A stretch of 64,000 nucleotides of DNA from an uncultured Eubacteriales bacterium (GCA_902492015.1 CABUJR010000009.1:44548-108547), one strand, 5' to 3'. Positions 9,309 to 17,421 are shown, numbered from the stretch's first letter. The notes: a model not told the origin generated them from the letters alone. Numbers and translations are program-made.

Positions 9309-9337
9309 ATTATAGCATCTTATATAAAAAATTTCAA
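9309..9337 (-). promoter_or_regulatory. Sigma-A promoter for the gene at 8610
   Basis: Minus strand -35 TTGAAA (9332-9337), 17-base spacer and -10 TATAAT (9309-9314), about 40 bases upstream of the start codon. Confidence 0.75.
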
Positions 9338-9341
9338 ATTT

Positions 9342-9896
9342 TTACTTATTAAAATTGTTGTTTTGTTTGTTTTTTTCTATTCTGTATCCATTTATTGATG
9401 AAATAAGTAAAACCCCTTCTAAAATTATTCCGAATAATGAATTTATGTATATATTATATAATAGCCATAATCCCTCTGCTGGAATACCTAATAATTTATA
9501 CATTTTTGTGTCTTTTTGCCATACAGAATATGTATAAGTCATTGTTGCAAAAACAGATAATAAACTTAAAATACCATCATAAGTAAATATAGCAGAAATA
9601 ATAGATATTAAATATAAAATAACTAATATTATAATATCTTTTTTAGTAATTTCATCCTTTTTATTATTCTTTTTTTCATCAACTAAAAAAATTATATTTC
9701 TGATTAATGCTATAAAACACATTGCAAGACCTGTATAAGCATTTAATAATATGTATGCAATAGCATTTGCTATAACTGATAAAAAGCTTAAAATTAATAC
9801 ATTTTTTCTGTTTTTAGCATAATATGAAATTGCAAGTAATGCATACATTAAAACTGTAAAAAATTGTGAAAATATATAGTTTACAGTAAATTCCAT
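9342..9896 (-). CDS. YgjV-family inner membrane protein (copy 2)
   Basis: A 184-residue membrane protein with six hydrophobic segments, homologous in layout to the product at 7945: a polar dyad SYYAKNRKNVLILSF, then NAYTGLAMCFIALIRNIIF, matching the INARTGAFLSIMNFIRTIIF region of copy 1. A charged loop (DEKKNNKKDEITKKD) joins the two halves. The family has no known biochemical role. It follows the GNAT gene at 9906 by 9 bases, so it is probably co-transcribed with it. Similarity between the two copies is moderate, so the duplication is old. Confidence 0.66.
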   Translation of the reverse strand: MEFTVNYIFSQFFTVLMYALLAISYYAKNRKNVLILSFLSVIANAIAYILLNAYTGLAMCFIALIRNIIFLVDEKKNNKKDEITKKDIIILVILYLISIISAIFTYDGILSLLSVFATMTYTYSVWQKDTKMYKLLGIPAEGLWLLYNIYINSLFGIILEGVLLISSINGYRIEKNKQNNNFNK

Positions 9897-9905
9897 TTTT
9901 CCCCC

Positions 9906-10406
9906 TTATAATTTTTTCATAAAAATATCTCTTAAAAATTTTTCGTTTACAGTAGTTGTTTTTACATATTCAAGCCCTACTTTTTCCAAAGACTTTTTAC
10001 TTGCAATATTCTCTGGATGTGCCATTGAAATTATATAATCAAACCCCATTTGTTTAGCCAAATCACTTTGAATTCTCATTAGCTCTGTTATTAATCCTTT
10101 TCCTCTATATTCAGGTAATACTAAATTACCTCCAAGTTCACAAACTTTGTTTCCATTTAAACCTAAAATATCTATATATTCTTTTAAAAAATCTTCTCTT
10201 ATATATAGTTGTGTCATTGCAACTAATTTTTCATTATCATAAGCTCCATACAAAGGTGCATAAGTCTTATCAAACATACTATCTAATTCCCATTTTTCAT
10301 AAGGAATAAAATAATCTTCTTTTTCTAAATTATTCAATACTGTACTAATTAAATTCAATAATTGTTTTTCATCTTTTTTCTCAATTTCTTTAAATATAAA
10401 ATTCAT
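9906..10406 (-). CDS. GNAT-family N-acetyltransferase
   Basis: A 166-residue acetyltransferase. The acetyl-CoA pyrophosphate loop is LPEYRGKGLITELM (pattern Q/R-x-x-G-x-G/A, here RGKGLI) at about residues 111-125, followed by the beta-5/alpha-4 region YIISMAHPENIASKKSLEKVGLEYV typical of the fold, in pieces. Substrate unknown. It is encoded between the HTH protein at 10423 and a YgjV-like gene, and may respond to the same operator-controlled promoter upstream of the HTH gene since only 16 bases separate them. Confidence 0.8.
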   Translation of the reverse strand: MNFIFKEIEKKDEKQLLNLISTVLNNLEKEDYFIPYEKWELDSMFDKTYAPLYGAYDNEKLVAMTQLYIREDFLKEYIDILGLNGNKVCELGGNLVLPEYRGKGLITELMRIQSDLAKQMGFDYIISMAHPENIASKKSLEKVGLEYVKTTTVNEKFLRDIFMKKL

Positions 10407-10422
10407 TTTTCTTTTCTCCTTT

Positions 10423-11643
10423 TCACTCTAATATTTTTTTCAAATCTATCGCATATTTTTTTAAACTTTGAAAACAATTATATGCTTTTTCTACTTCTTT
10501 TTTATTTATACTTATATATCCTCTTTCTTTATTTCCACTAGGTAAATCTGCTATTAATATTTCTTTATCTATTCCGTCCCAGCCGTCTCCTACTATATTT
10601 AAGAGTTCTGGTTCTTTTTCTTTTACCTCATCATAATCTACAAACATTGTATTTATATTACTTTGCATATATATTTTCAGAGTTTTATTGTTTTTAAATT
10701 CTTTTATTTTATTTTTACTAAAAATAAATATTCTTTCTAAATTAACTCCTCTATTTGCAACTTCTAAATTTATACTTCTAAAATTCATTTCTAAAGGTTC
10801 TTCTGTCCACTCATCTTCCATCATAGTTGATGCGCACCACATACAAGATTCTTTAGTTAACCCCTCAAAATAATTAGTTATTGCTCTATAAAACTCTCCT
10901 GTTTCTAGTCCTTTAGTTCTACCATTTTTATCAAATTCTAAATATTCTCCATCTGTTTGTATACAAGCTCCAGTTGTTCCTTTAAAATTCAACAATAAAC
11001 TTACTATATCTTCTGCAATTTGTTTATAATTTAATAGGACATTTTCTGTTAGTGGTATTTTTATATTCAAAGTATTTATTCTTAAGCCTATATTTAATTT
11101 AAAGTCTTTGCTAAGTTTTTCTTCTAATTTACTTGTCAAATTATTCTCGAGTAAAACTATACTAGAACTTGAATTCATTTTATTTGCAAAATATGTTACA
11201 ATACTTTCTTTATATTTTTTAAAAGAATTATTTTCGTTTTCTAAATCTATAAAAATAAGTCCTTCATAATACTTACTTGTTTGTTTTAATGTTTCATCTA
11301 CTTTGTGTTTATTTGAATAATCTATTTTATAGGTTTTTATATCTTGATATATATCATCTCTATTTGTAATTATTTCTATAATAAAACCAGATTTTTTTAA
11401 TAATGGTACTAGATAATTTATAATATTTTTTTCTGGGTTTACTATCATAACTCTTTTCTTAGTATTTATATATTTAGAAATTTTACTTCTCTTATCTGAT
11501 GGTTTCATTGTTCCTTCTGGTATTAACCATACCATACCATTTTTTATTGCCCCATCAATTCTCTCTTCTTTACAAAGTTTTATAATTCTTCTTTCTGATA
11601 TTTCCCATATTTCTGATAATTGTTTTGCTGTAAGATATCCCAT
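10423..11643 (-). CDS. HTH (MerR/excisionase-like) regulator with large C-terminal domain
   Basis: A 406-residue protein. Residues 1-50 (LTAKQLSEIWEISERRIIKL then IKNGMVWLIPEG) form a helix-turn-helix of the MerR/excisionase (HTH_17) kind, as found in one-component regulators. Residues 65-200 look like a Rossmann-type alpha/beta domain (strand RVMIVNPEKNIINYLVPLL; later SSSSIVLLENN). The C-terminal half contains CMWCASTMMEDEW, which I do not recognise. The ATG at 11643 is preferred because AAAGGAG lies 5-7 bases upstream, whereas an ATG at 11658 overlaps that site. Its promoter carries two copies of a palindromic operator, so autoregulation is likely. Target genes probably include the GNAT and YgjV genes downstream. 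Confidence 0.7.
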   Translation of the reverse strand: MGYLTAKQLSEIWEISERRIIKLCKEERIDGAIKNGMVWLIPEGTMKPSDKRSKISKYINTKKRVMIVNPEKNIINYLVPLLKKSGFIIEIITNRDDIYQDIKTYKIDYSNKHKVDETLKQTSKYYEGLIFIDLENENNSFKKYKESIVTYFANKMNSSSSIVLLENNLTSKLEEKLSKDFKLNIGLRINTLNIKIPLTENVLLNYKQIAEDIVSLLLNFKGTTGACIQTDGEYLEFDKNGRTKGLETGEFYRAITNYFEGLTKESCMWCASTMMEDEWTEEPLEMNFRSINLEVANRGVNLERIFIFSKNKIKEFKNNKTLKIYMQSNINTMFVDYDEVKEKEPELLNIVGDGWDGIDKEILIADLPSGNKERGYISINKKEVEKAYNCFQSLKKYAIDLKKILE

Positions 11644-11661
11644 AAAATCTCCTTTCATATA

Positions 11662-11677
11662 GTTCCGTGTTCAGAAC
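11662..11677. promoter_or_regulatory. Palindromic operator copy A (downstream of start site)
   Basis: GTTCCGTGTTCAGAAC is an inverted repeat with GTTC/GAAC outer arms. It matches copy B at 11 of 16 positions with the same CCG-TTC-GAAC core, 38 bp away. It lies in the 5' leader, just upstream of the ribosome binding site. Confidence 0.7.
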
Positions 11678-11694
11678 AATACCAATTTGTATAT

Positions 11695-11723
11695 ATTTTA
11701 TACCGAATTCGGAACAATGTCAA
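11695..11723 (-). promoter_or_regulatory. Sigma-A promoter of the HTH gene at 10423
   Basis: Minus strand -35 TTGACA (11718-11723), exactly 17 bases of spacer, -10 TAAAAT (11695-11700). The spacer is occupied by operator copy B. Confidence 0.82.
11700..11715. promoter_or_regulatory. Palindromic operator copy B (inside promoter spacer)
   Basis: ATACCGAATTCGGAAC contains the perfect 10-bp palindrome CCGAATTCGG and lies between the -35 and -10 boxes, where a bound repressor would block RNA polymerase. Confidence 0.75.
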
Positions 11724-11763
11724 TAGTTAATTTTTTAGAACAAAAGTAAACATCATAACATAT

Positions 11764-11800
11764 AAAAACTCCTGAAACAACATAAGCTATTTCAAGAGTT
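11764..11800 (-). terminator. Terminator downstream of the nitroreductase-like frame
   Basis: On the minus strand an 11-bp stem AACTCTTGAAA / TTTCAGGAGTT with a 12-base loop is followed by TTTATA. It separates the nitroreductase remnant from the HTH-gene promoter. Confidence 0.78.
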
Positions 11801-11810
11801 TTAATTTTTA

Positions 11811-12380
11811 TTAATATTTATCTAAATGTATAATTTCTTCTAAAGTTTTTAATTCTTTTTCTGGTATTTGCTCTTCACTATCTTTATATCCTAAAGCTAT
11901 AAGAGCAACTAATTCTATATTTTCTGGTAAATTTAAAAGCTTTCTTGTGTAATCTTTATCTTTTATATGGCTTTCATTATATAAAAAACAACTTAATATA
12001 CAAGTACCTATTCCAAAACTTTCAGCAGATAATATAATATTTTGGATTGATAAAGAAGAACTTACTACATATTCTTTATATTTTGGATCATTATCTTTAT
12101 TAGCACAAACTGCTATAATAACTGGTGCTTTTCTTATAAATTGTCTATCTTCATATTCTAGGGATAATTTCTCTTTTATAGTTTTATCTTTTATTATAAT
12201 AAATTCTGAAACCTGACATTTTTTATTAGGCTTTCCGCCGAAAGATGCATTTCTTCCACAATCTATTATAGTTTTTAATACATTATCATCAATTTCCTTA
12301 TCTAAGTATTTTCTATGGCTTCTTCTGTTTAAAATTAAATCAACTATACTATTATCTTTAACAGTATTCTTATACCTTTT
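11811..12380 (-). pseudogene. Nitroreductase-family protein lacking a start codon
   Basis: An uninterrupted frame runs from 12380 to a TAA at 11811. From about 12350 it encodes a nitroreductase: SIVDLILNRRSHRKY is the FMN-binding N-terminus with the conserved RRSxRKY, followed by RNASFGGKPNKKC, IIAVCANK, SFGIGTCILS and IALGYKD, all expected for the fold. No ATG, GTG or TTG lies between the upstream in-frame stop (12381-12383) and the conserved N-terminal residues. A GTT at 12360-12362 sits where a start such as GTG would be expected. Either the start has mutated or a rare start is used. It overlaps the natural 3' end of the damaged HIT gene, so the locus appears to be decaying. Confidence 0.72.
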
Positions 12381-12411
12381 TTAAATTCTTTTTTTATATT
12401 CTCTATTACTT

Positions 12412-12879
12412 CTAATAATTCTTGTTTATCATTACTGCTAATAATTCTTGTTTATCATTACTGCTAAAATTATTCTTTGCATATTCTGTAATTTCTTTTA
12501 TATTAAAAACACTTTTTTGAAATTTTTCCATCCAACTATGTATAGGAACTATCCATATATGAAAATGTTTAGAACGTTCTTCTTGTATTATTAGAACTTC
12601 TTGTGAAATTTCTATTTTTTTTATTATTTCTATAGTTTTATTTAATATTTCAAAAATTTTGTTTCTCTCATTTGATGATAATTCATTCATGCTTTTTATA
12701 TGTTTTTTTATTCCTAAAACCATAAAACCTTTTATTGGGATAACTGGATCTGCTGACACATTTATAAAACCATCATCATATACATATCCTCCTGGTGGAA
12801 TTAATTTATGATTTGCAATATCACATCCTAAACACTCAAATTCAAACTCGTTTCCAAAAATATCTATATCTTTATGCAT
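12412..12879 (-). CDS. HIT-family nucleotide hydrolase/transferase, C-terminus altered by a tandem duplication
   Basis: A 155-residue HIT-like protein: two-Cys start ECLGCDIANH, then PVIPIKGFMVLGIKKH, and the histidine triad HFHIWIVPIH near residue 115 (H-phi-H-phi-phi-phi pattern, with the third His displaced). HIT proteins hydrolyse or transfer nucleotidyl groups. A 26-bp direct duplication at 12413-12464 shifts the frame near the end, replacing a helix that would read ELLEVIENIKKEFKKG with AVMINKNY. The catalytic part is intact, so the enzyme may still work. It lies downstream of a P-loop kinase gene (18-base gap). Confidence 0.72.
   Translation of the reverse strand: MHKDIDIFGNEFEFECLGCDIANHKLIPPGGYVYDDGFINVSADPVIPIKGFMVLGIKKHIKSMNELSSNERNKIFEILNKTIEIIKKIEISQEVLIIQEERSKHFHIWIVPIHSWMEKFQKSVFNIKEITEYAKNNFSSNDKQELLAVMINKNY
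12413..12467. repeat. 26-bp perfect tandem duplication
   Basis: The 26-base unit at 12413-12438 is repeated exactly at 12439-12464, with three further matching bases. Because 26 is not a multiple of three, it breaks the HIT reading frame. Removing one unit restores a helical C-terminus ending at the TAG at 12344-12346. Confidence 0.95.
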
Positions 12880-12897
12880 ATAATTTCCTTTCTATAT

Positions 12898-13461
12898 TTA
12901 TAAATTAAATTTTTCTTTTATCATTTTAGCAACTTCTTCTGCCGATATATTTTCATTATTTATTTTTATGTAATTTTTAAATATTTTATCCCCTTCTCCT
13001 ATATCTGAATTTAATTTATGTTTTGTCATAGAACGAAAAATATCATTTTGGCTCCACTCTAAATCTCGTTTAGATGCTTTATGTTTTAACCTATTTTCAG
13101 TCTTATTTCTTTCTAATCTTTTTTCTAATGAAGCTTCAAGTTCCACTACATAAGATTCTTCAAAAAGTTCCATCCAACTATCTGTTTCTGCTTTTTCAGT
13201 TTCAAAATCCCTTCCGAAGTCAAAACATCCTGTAAAAATAATTCCTTTTTCATTACTCTTAGAAAATTCTTTAAAAACTTCATATCTTATTAATTTGTTC
13301 ATCTTATGGTATATACTTTTATCATAATCAAAAATTAATCTGACCATCTCTATTGTCATATGATTAAAAAACAGCTTGTAACCTGTAATTTTAGAAAGTT
13401 CTTGTCCAACAGTCATTTTTCCAACTGCTTGTGGACCAATTATTAAAACAAATTTAGGCAT
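12898..13461 (-). CDS. P-loop (AAA_33/shikimate-kinase-like) nucleotide kinase
   Basis: A 187-residue P-loop protein. The Walker A loop is GPQAVGKMTVGQEL: the Ser/Thr after GK is Met, a variant that I recall as normal for this small family of kinase-like proteins (LxIxGPxAVGKMTVG). It is followed by FFNHMTIEMV. A lid-like KTENRLKHKASKRD segment comes later. The acceptor is unknown. I start at the ATG at 13461 because AGAGGTGG lies 7 bases upstream; two earlier in-frame starts overlap that site or the previous gene. The stop of the HD gene at 13472 is 10 bases upstream. Confidence 0.72.
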   Translation of the reverse strand: MPKFVLIIGPQAVGKMTVGQELSKITGYKLFFNHMTIEMVRLIFDYDKSIYHKMNKLIRYEVFKEFSKSNEKGIIFTGCFDFGRDFETEKAETDSWMELFEESYVVELEASLEKRLERNKTENRLKHKASKRDLEWSQNDIFRSMTKHKLNSDIGEGDKIFKNYIKINNENISAEEVAKMIKEKFNL

Positions 13462-13471
13462 CATACCACCT

Positions 13472-14101
13472 CTAAATATCATATTTTTTTAAATCTTCAA
13501 TATATTTTTTTATTGATTCATCATTTATTTCTTCTTTTTTTATATTACAATAATTCATTACTTGTTTTTCTATTCCTAAAGCACATTCTATTAGTGCATT
13601 TGCCTTTTCTTCATTTGACCATACAGATAGAGGTTTGTTTTTATATCTTACTTTACAATCTTCTAATCTTTCTTTAATATCTATAACCCCATCTAGTGCA
13701 ACTCTTTGATCACAATATGCACATATTTTTCTCTCATAAGAATCTGAAGCTAAAGTTTCTGCATTTTTCCTTGACCTTTTTCCATCTAAAATAGTTATTT
13801 CTTTTTCTGATAGCCCCTCCATTTTTCCTATTTCTAAATTAATTTCATGGTCATTTGTACCATATATATCAAAATATTGTTTCCTAATTCTAATAAATTC
13901 TTTATCATCTGAAAAATCTTCTGGAATTTTTACCATATTTCCCATATCATGTAATAAACACACTCTTATTATTGCTTTTTTGTCAATTTCAGGTCCTATC
14001 CAATTATCTATTATCAAATTACTACATGCAGATACTCTAAGCATATGCATTTGAAGATTTTTTGGAAGATGATATTTTTTATAAATCTCTAATATATTCA
14101 T
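13472..14101 (-). CDS. HD-domain hydrolase
   Basis: A 209-residue HD-superfamily protein. HMLRVSACSNLII near residue 19 gives the first histidine, and VCLLHDMGNMVKIP near residue 48 gives the HD pair. The C-terminal half is helical and includes CDQRVALDG, where a distal Asp could complete the metal site. Single-domain HD proteins of this size hydrolyse (deoxy)nucleotides or related phosphoesters. It is the first gene of a short run with the P-loop kinase, HIT and nitroreductase, all of which handle nucleotides or redox cofactors. Substrate unknown. Confidence 0.74.
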   Translation of the reverse strand: MNILEIYKKYHLPKNLQMHMLRVSACSNLIIDNWIGPEIDKKAIIRVCLLHDMGNMVKIPEDFSDDKEFIRIRKQYFDIYGTNDHEINLEIGKMEGLSEKEITILDGKRSRKNAETLASDSYERKICAYCDQRVALDGVIDIKERLEDCKVRYKNKPLSVWSNEEKANALIECALGIEKQVMNYCNIKKEEINDESIKKYIEDLKKYDI

Positions 14102-14182
14102 AACTTATACCCCATATTTAATAAATTTTATTCTTTTATATTAAATTTATTTTTTATTTTACACTAACTTTTCTTTAATATT

Positions 14183-14659
14183 TTATTTTTCGTTCAACTT
14201 TCCATATTCTATAAGATTATATTTAATAAGTGTATCTCCATCATATTCAAATTTTATAGTAAAAAAATTATCATCTTTTTGTAACTTTTCTACAAAAATT
14301 TTATCACCTTCCCATGTGTTTAATCTTAAAACTTCTTTTTTATCAATCCACTCTAAATCTCCTTCATCACATTCTATAATTTCACCATCGAAATCATTTG
14401 ATGTAAATAGAAACATGTATTCAGTTTCCCAAGTTTTTGATATATAACTTATAATACCTCTTAATTTATATGAATTCAATTTAAGCCCAGTTTCTTCTTT
14501 TACTTCTCTTATAATACATTCTTCAGGGCTTTCACCTTCTTCAAATTTTCCGCCAATTCCTAGCCATTTATTCTCATTTATATCATTTTTCTTTTTAGTT
14601 CTATGTAGCATTAAATATTTATTCTCTTTTTCTAGATAGCATAATGTGGATAATATCAT
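14183..14659 (-). CDS. Nudix hydrolase (8-oxo-dGTP diphosphatase-like)
   Basis: A 158-residue Nudix protein with the complete box GGKFEEGESPEE followed by REVKEETGL (pattern G-x5-E-x7-R-E-x2-E-E-x-G) at about residues 38-59. The opening LCYLEKENKYLMLHRTKKKND and the preceding WLGIGGKFE match MTH1/MutX-type 8-oxo-dGTPases, which cleanse oxidised nucleotides. It is the first of four Nudix genes in the window. AGGAG lies 8 bases upstream of the ATG. The exact substrate is an inference from the subfamily look. Confidence 0.85.
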   Translation of the reverse strand: MILSTLCYLEKENKYLMLHRTKKKNDINENKWLGIGGKFEEGESPEECIIREVKEETGLKLNSYKLRGIISYISKTWETEYMFLFTSNDFDGEIIECDEGDLEWIDKKEVLRLNTWEGDKIFVEKLQKDDNFFTIKFEYDGDTLIKYNLIEYGKLNEK

Positions 14660-14721
14660 ATTATTTCTCCTATAATTTTAATTTGCAAAAATATATTTAT
14701 GTATTTTTCAAAATTAAAAAT

Positions 14722-15237
14722 TTATTTTTCGTTGTTTATAAGCTTTTTTATATCATCTCTTACATATTCCCATCTATTTCTCATAAACATATCATTTTTA
14801 TAAATATCTTCTATTTCATCAAAAGTTGCAAATTTTATTTCAGAAACCTCTTCTTTTCTTAGTTTTACTTTATTTGTGTCAACATCTTGTTTTACTAAAT
14901 ATACATCTAGCCATAAATTTGGTAACTTATAACGTTGAATTTTTGTAGCACTATCTAAGTTCAAATTTATGCCTAATTCTTCATTTGCTTCTCTATTTAA
15001 AGCTTCTAAGATTTCTTCTCCTTTTATTACAGAACCACCAACTGTCATTGACCATACATTAGGCTCTCTCTTTTTTTGAGGTGAGCGTTTTTGAATTAAT
15101 ATTTTATTTTCACTATTTATAATCCATGCATCAACTCCTTGATGATAATTACCTTCTTGCCATGTTCTTTTATCTTCTTTTTCTAAAACTAATCCTGTAA
15201 AATTTCCTTTTTCATCCAATATATCCCATAATTCCAT
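14722..15237 (-). CDS. Nudix hydrolase, isopentenyl-diphosphate isomerase-like subfamily
   Basis: A 171-residue protein beginning MELWDILDEKGNFTG, the N-terminal signature of the YfcD/Idi-like Nudix group, with HQGVDAWIIN, ILIQKRSPQKK and a Nudix box GGSVIKGEEILE then REANEELGI. True type I Idi enzymes share this fold, but key Idi cysteine/glutamate residues cannot be confirmed, and YfcD-like proteins are hydrolases of unknown substrate. Its position immediately upstream of ispD is suggestive of an isoprenoid link, yet another Nudix gene lies on the other side, so the context is ambiguous. Confidence 0.78.
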   Translation of the reverse strand: MELWDILDEKGNFTGLVLEKEDKRTWQEGNYHQGVDAWIINSENKILIQKRSPQKKREPNVWSMTVGGSVIKGEEILEALNREANEELGINLNLDSATKIQRYKLPNLWLDVYLVKQDVDTNKVKLRKEEVSEIKFATFDEIEDIYKNDMFMRNRWEYVRDDIKKLINNEK

Positions 15238-15274
15238 GATTCATATCCTCTCATATCTTATTATTACAATTAAA

Positions 15275-15955
15275 TTAATTACTTAAGAATTCTTTTACAA
15301 AATTTATATCTTCATAAGTAGTAATTTTTATATTTGTATAATCAGCTTCTATAATCTTTACATCATGATTATCTTTTTCAAGAAGCATACAATCATCTGT
15401 TACATCTGAATTCTGATATTTTTCATGTGTGTCTAATAATACTTTCCTATTAAAAGCTTGTGGTGTTTGAATTATCCAAGTATTTGCTCTTTGAGTTGTA
15501 TTTATTACAATATTATTTTCATCTGTTATTTTAATAGTATCTTTTGATTTTACTCCAACTGTAACACCTTTATAAGTTTCCAAGTTTTCAATGCAGCCAG
15601 TTATATATTCTTGCCTAATAACTGGTCTTGCACCATCATGAATAATTACTAAATCAGAATTAGCTTCTTTTATACAATTATAAACAGAATCTTTTCTTGT
15701 TTTTCCACCAACAACAAATTTTACGTTTTTATTTGATTTTTCTTTTAAAACTATATCTTTCACTTTTTCAAGTTCATCTTCTTTTGCTGCAACTATTATG
15801 TTATCAATATAATCATTTTGGTCAAATGCATTTAAGCTGTATGATAATACTGTTTTACCATTTATGTTTTCAAAATTTTTATTTCTATTTTGACCATATC
15901 TTGTACTATTACCTGCTACTAAAATTATTGCTGAAACTGTTTTTCCGTTTATCAT
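15275..15955 (-). CDS. ispD: 2-C-methyl-D-erythritol 4-phosphate cytidylyltransferase
   Basis: A 226-residue MEP-pathway enzyme that transfers CMP from CTP to MEP. The N-terminal nucleotide loop is LVAGNSTRYG, followed by IIHDGARPVI, the VTDDCMLLE segment and IKITTYEDI at the C-terminus, all diagnostic of IspD. The usual second Ala/Gly of AAGxGxRMG is altered (VAGNSTRYG). The ATG at 15955 is used because GGAGG lies 6 bases before it; a longer frame upstream overlaps ispE and lacks a site. ispE ends 13 bases upstream, making an ispF-ispE-ispD operon in transcription order. Confidence 0.95.
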   Translation of the reverse strand: MINGKTVSAIILVAGNSTRYGQNRNKNFENINGKTVLSYSLNAFDQNDYIDNIIVAAKEDELEKVKDIVLKEKSNKNVKFVVGGKTRKDSVYNCIKEANSDLVIIHDGARPVIRQEYITGCIENLETYKGVTVGVKSKDTIKITDENNIVINTTQRANTWIIQTPQAFNRKVLLDTHEKYQNSDVTDDCMLLEKDNHDVKIIEADYTNIKITTYEDINFVKEFLSN

Positions 15956-15968
15956 ATTTTCCTCCAAA

Positions 15969-16823
15969 CTATAAATTACTAGATATTGCGAAATATATCT
16001 CATATTTATCTTTCAAATTTTTATATGCTTTTTTTATACCTTCTTTGGTATCAAAAATTCCATATATACAAGAACCTGAACCAGTCATTAAACTCCCACA
16101 AGCTCCTTCTTCCACTAATACATCTTTTATCTCATTTAAAATTGATTTATCTTCTATAGCCTCTTCAAAAACATTATACATATTTTTAGATAATAAATTT
16201 ATATCACTATTTTCTAAAGCTTTAATTATTTCTTTACTAGTACTTTTTTGAATTATAGAATTTCTTTCATCAATTTTTTTATACATTTCTTTTGTACTGC
16301 AAGACATATTTGGTTTTATTATTAAGATATAATATTTAAAATTAGTATCAATTTTAGTTACTATATCTCCAATTCCTTCTGCTAATATTGCTTTATCATA
16401 TAAACATGGAACAACATCAGCTCCAAGATTTTTAGCTATACTTTCAATCTTCTCTTTAGATAAATTCAAATTAAATAATTTATTAATTCCTAAAATAAAA
16501 CTTGCACAATCTGTACTTCCGCCACCTAATCCAGCTTTCATAGGAATTTTTTTATTTAAAACAACTTTAATTCCAGAAACATTTTTATATTTACTTTTTA
16601 AGCTTTCATACGCTTTATAAATAATATTATCTTTATTGTTTAATTCTTCAAAATTTGTTTCTAAAATAAATTCATCTGTTTTTAATTTGTATATGTAAAG
16701 TTCATCATATAAAGAAATCTTTTGAAAAACAGAATTTATATTATGGTAATTATCTGGTCGTTTTTCTGTTATTTCTAAATTTAAATTAATTTTTGCCCTT
16801 GGTTTTAAATATATTTTTTCCAC
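15969..16823 (-). CDS. ispE: 4-(cytidine 5'-diphospho)-2-C-methyl-D-erythritol kinase
   Basis: A 284-residue GHMP kinase. The N-terminus has RAKINLNLEI and RPDNYHNINSVFQ, the ATP-binding loop is PMKAGLGGGSTDCA near residue 91, and the C-terminal motif GSLMTGSGSCIYGIF is intact. It phosphorylates CDP-ME at the 2-hydroxyl in the fourth step of the MEP pathway. The start codon is GTG, placed 6 bases after an AGGAG site. It lies between ispF (16-base gap) and ispD (13-base gap), so the three genes form one transcript. Length is normal. Confidence 0.96.
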   Translation of the reverse strand: MEKIYLKPRAKINLNLEITEKRPDNYHNINSVFQKISLYDELYIYKLKTDEFILETNFEELNNKDNIIYKAYESLKSKYKNVSGIKVVLNKKIPMKAGLGGGSTDCASFILGINKLFNLNLSKEKIESIAKNLGADVVPCLYDKAILAEGIGDIVTKIDTNFKYYILIIKPNMSCSTKEMYKKIDERNSIIQKSTSKEIIKALENSDINLLSKNMYNVFEEAIEDKSILNEIKDVLVEEGACGSLMTGSGSCIYGIFDTKEGIKKAYKNLKDKYEIYFAISSNL

Positions 16824-16839
16824 AATTTACTCCTACTAA

Positions 16840-17304
16840 TTATTCTACTGTTAAACATGTAAAAACACTTATTCCATTTCCTTTTCCAAATTCAGTTAAT
16901 CCCTCGCCAGAAGTTGCAGTTATGCCTATACAATTTTCATCTATATTTAATACTCTTGCAATATTTTTTCTCATTTCTTCTATTTTAGGTGTTATTTTCG
17001 GAACCTTACATTCTATTGAAATTGATAAATGAACTATTTTTTCTTTTAAATACCTTAAAGCTTCTATTAAATATGCTTCACTATCTACAATTCCACTTTG
17101 ACACATTTGGTCAGATATTTTTCCTAAAATATTTTTACAAGTTATTCCAGAAATAGCATTTGTTATTGCATGAAATACTACATCTCCATCACTATTTGCA
17201 AGAATTGAAAAATCCTCTTCAAATTCCACTCCTGCAAGTATTAATTTTTTTTCTTTGTTATTATAATCAATTCTATGACTATCTTGTCCTATTGCTACTT
17301 TCAT
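16840..17304 (-). CDS. ispF: 2-C-methyl-D-erythritol 2,4-cyclodiphosphate synthase
   Basis: A 154-residue trimeric zinc enzyme, fifth step of the MEP pathway. The metal-binding motif GQDSHRID (D-x-H) is at residues 6-13, followed by ANSDGDVVFHAITNAI with the third histidine ligand, and TATSGEGLTEFGKGNGI at the C-terminus. GISCK-type and ISIECKVPKI strands are present. It heads the ispFED cluster. The ATG follows a TAGGAG site. Length equals the family norm, with no anomalies. Confidence 0.96.
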   Translation of the reverse strand: MKVAIGQDSHRIDYNNKEKKLILAGVEFEEDFSILANSDGDVVFHAITNAISGITCKNILGKISDQMCQSGIVDSEAYLIEALRYLKEKIVHLSISIECKVPKITPKIEEMRKNIARVLNIDENCIGITATSGEGLTEFGKGNGISVFTCLTVE

Positions 17305-17421
17305 AAATTTCTCCTATTTTTATAATTTATTTTATTAATTTTATAAAGTCTATCATAAATTGGCAAAAAAATAAAGCATATTATATCACAATACACTTTA
17401 TTTCTTAATTTTCAATTATAA

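Noticed and set aside
11659..11760. Riboswitch in the leader of the HTH gene
   Set aside because: The symmetry is explained by two short palindromic operators and a consensus promoter rather than a folded aptamer.
15697..16251. Plus-strand open frame of 184 residues
   Set aside because: It lies antisense to ispD and ispE, has a hydrophobic, Phe/Leu/Tyr-rich composition typical of shadows in AT-rich genes, and lacks a ribosome binding site.
16840..17304. Fusion of ispD and ispF
   Set aside because: Some Firmicutes and other bacteria carry IspDF fusions, but here each gene has its own start, stop and ribosome binding site.
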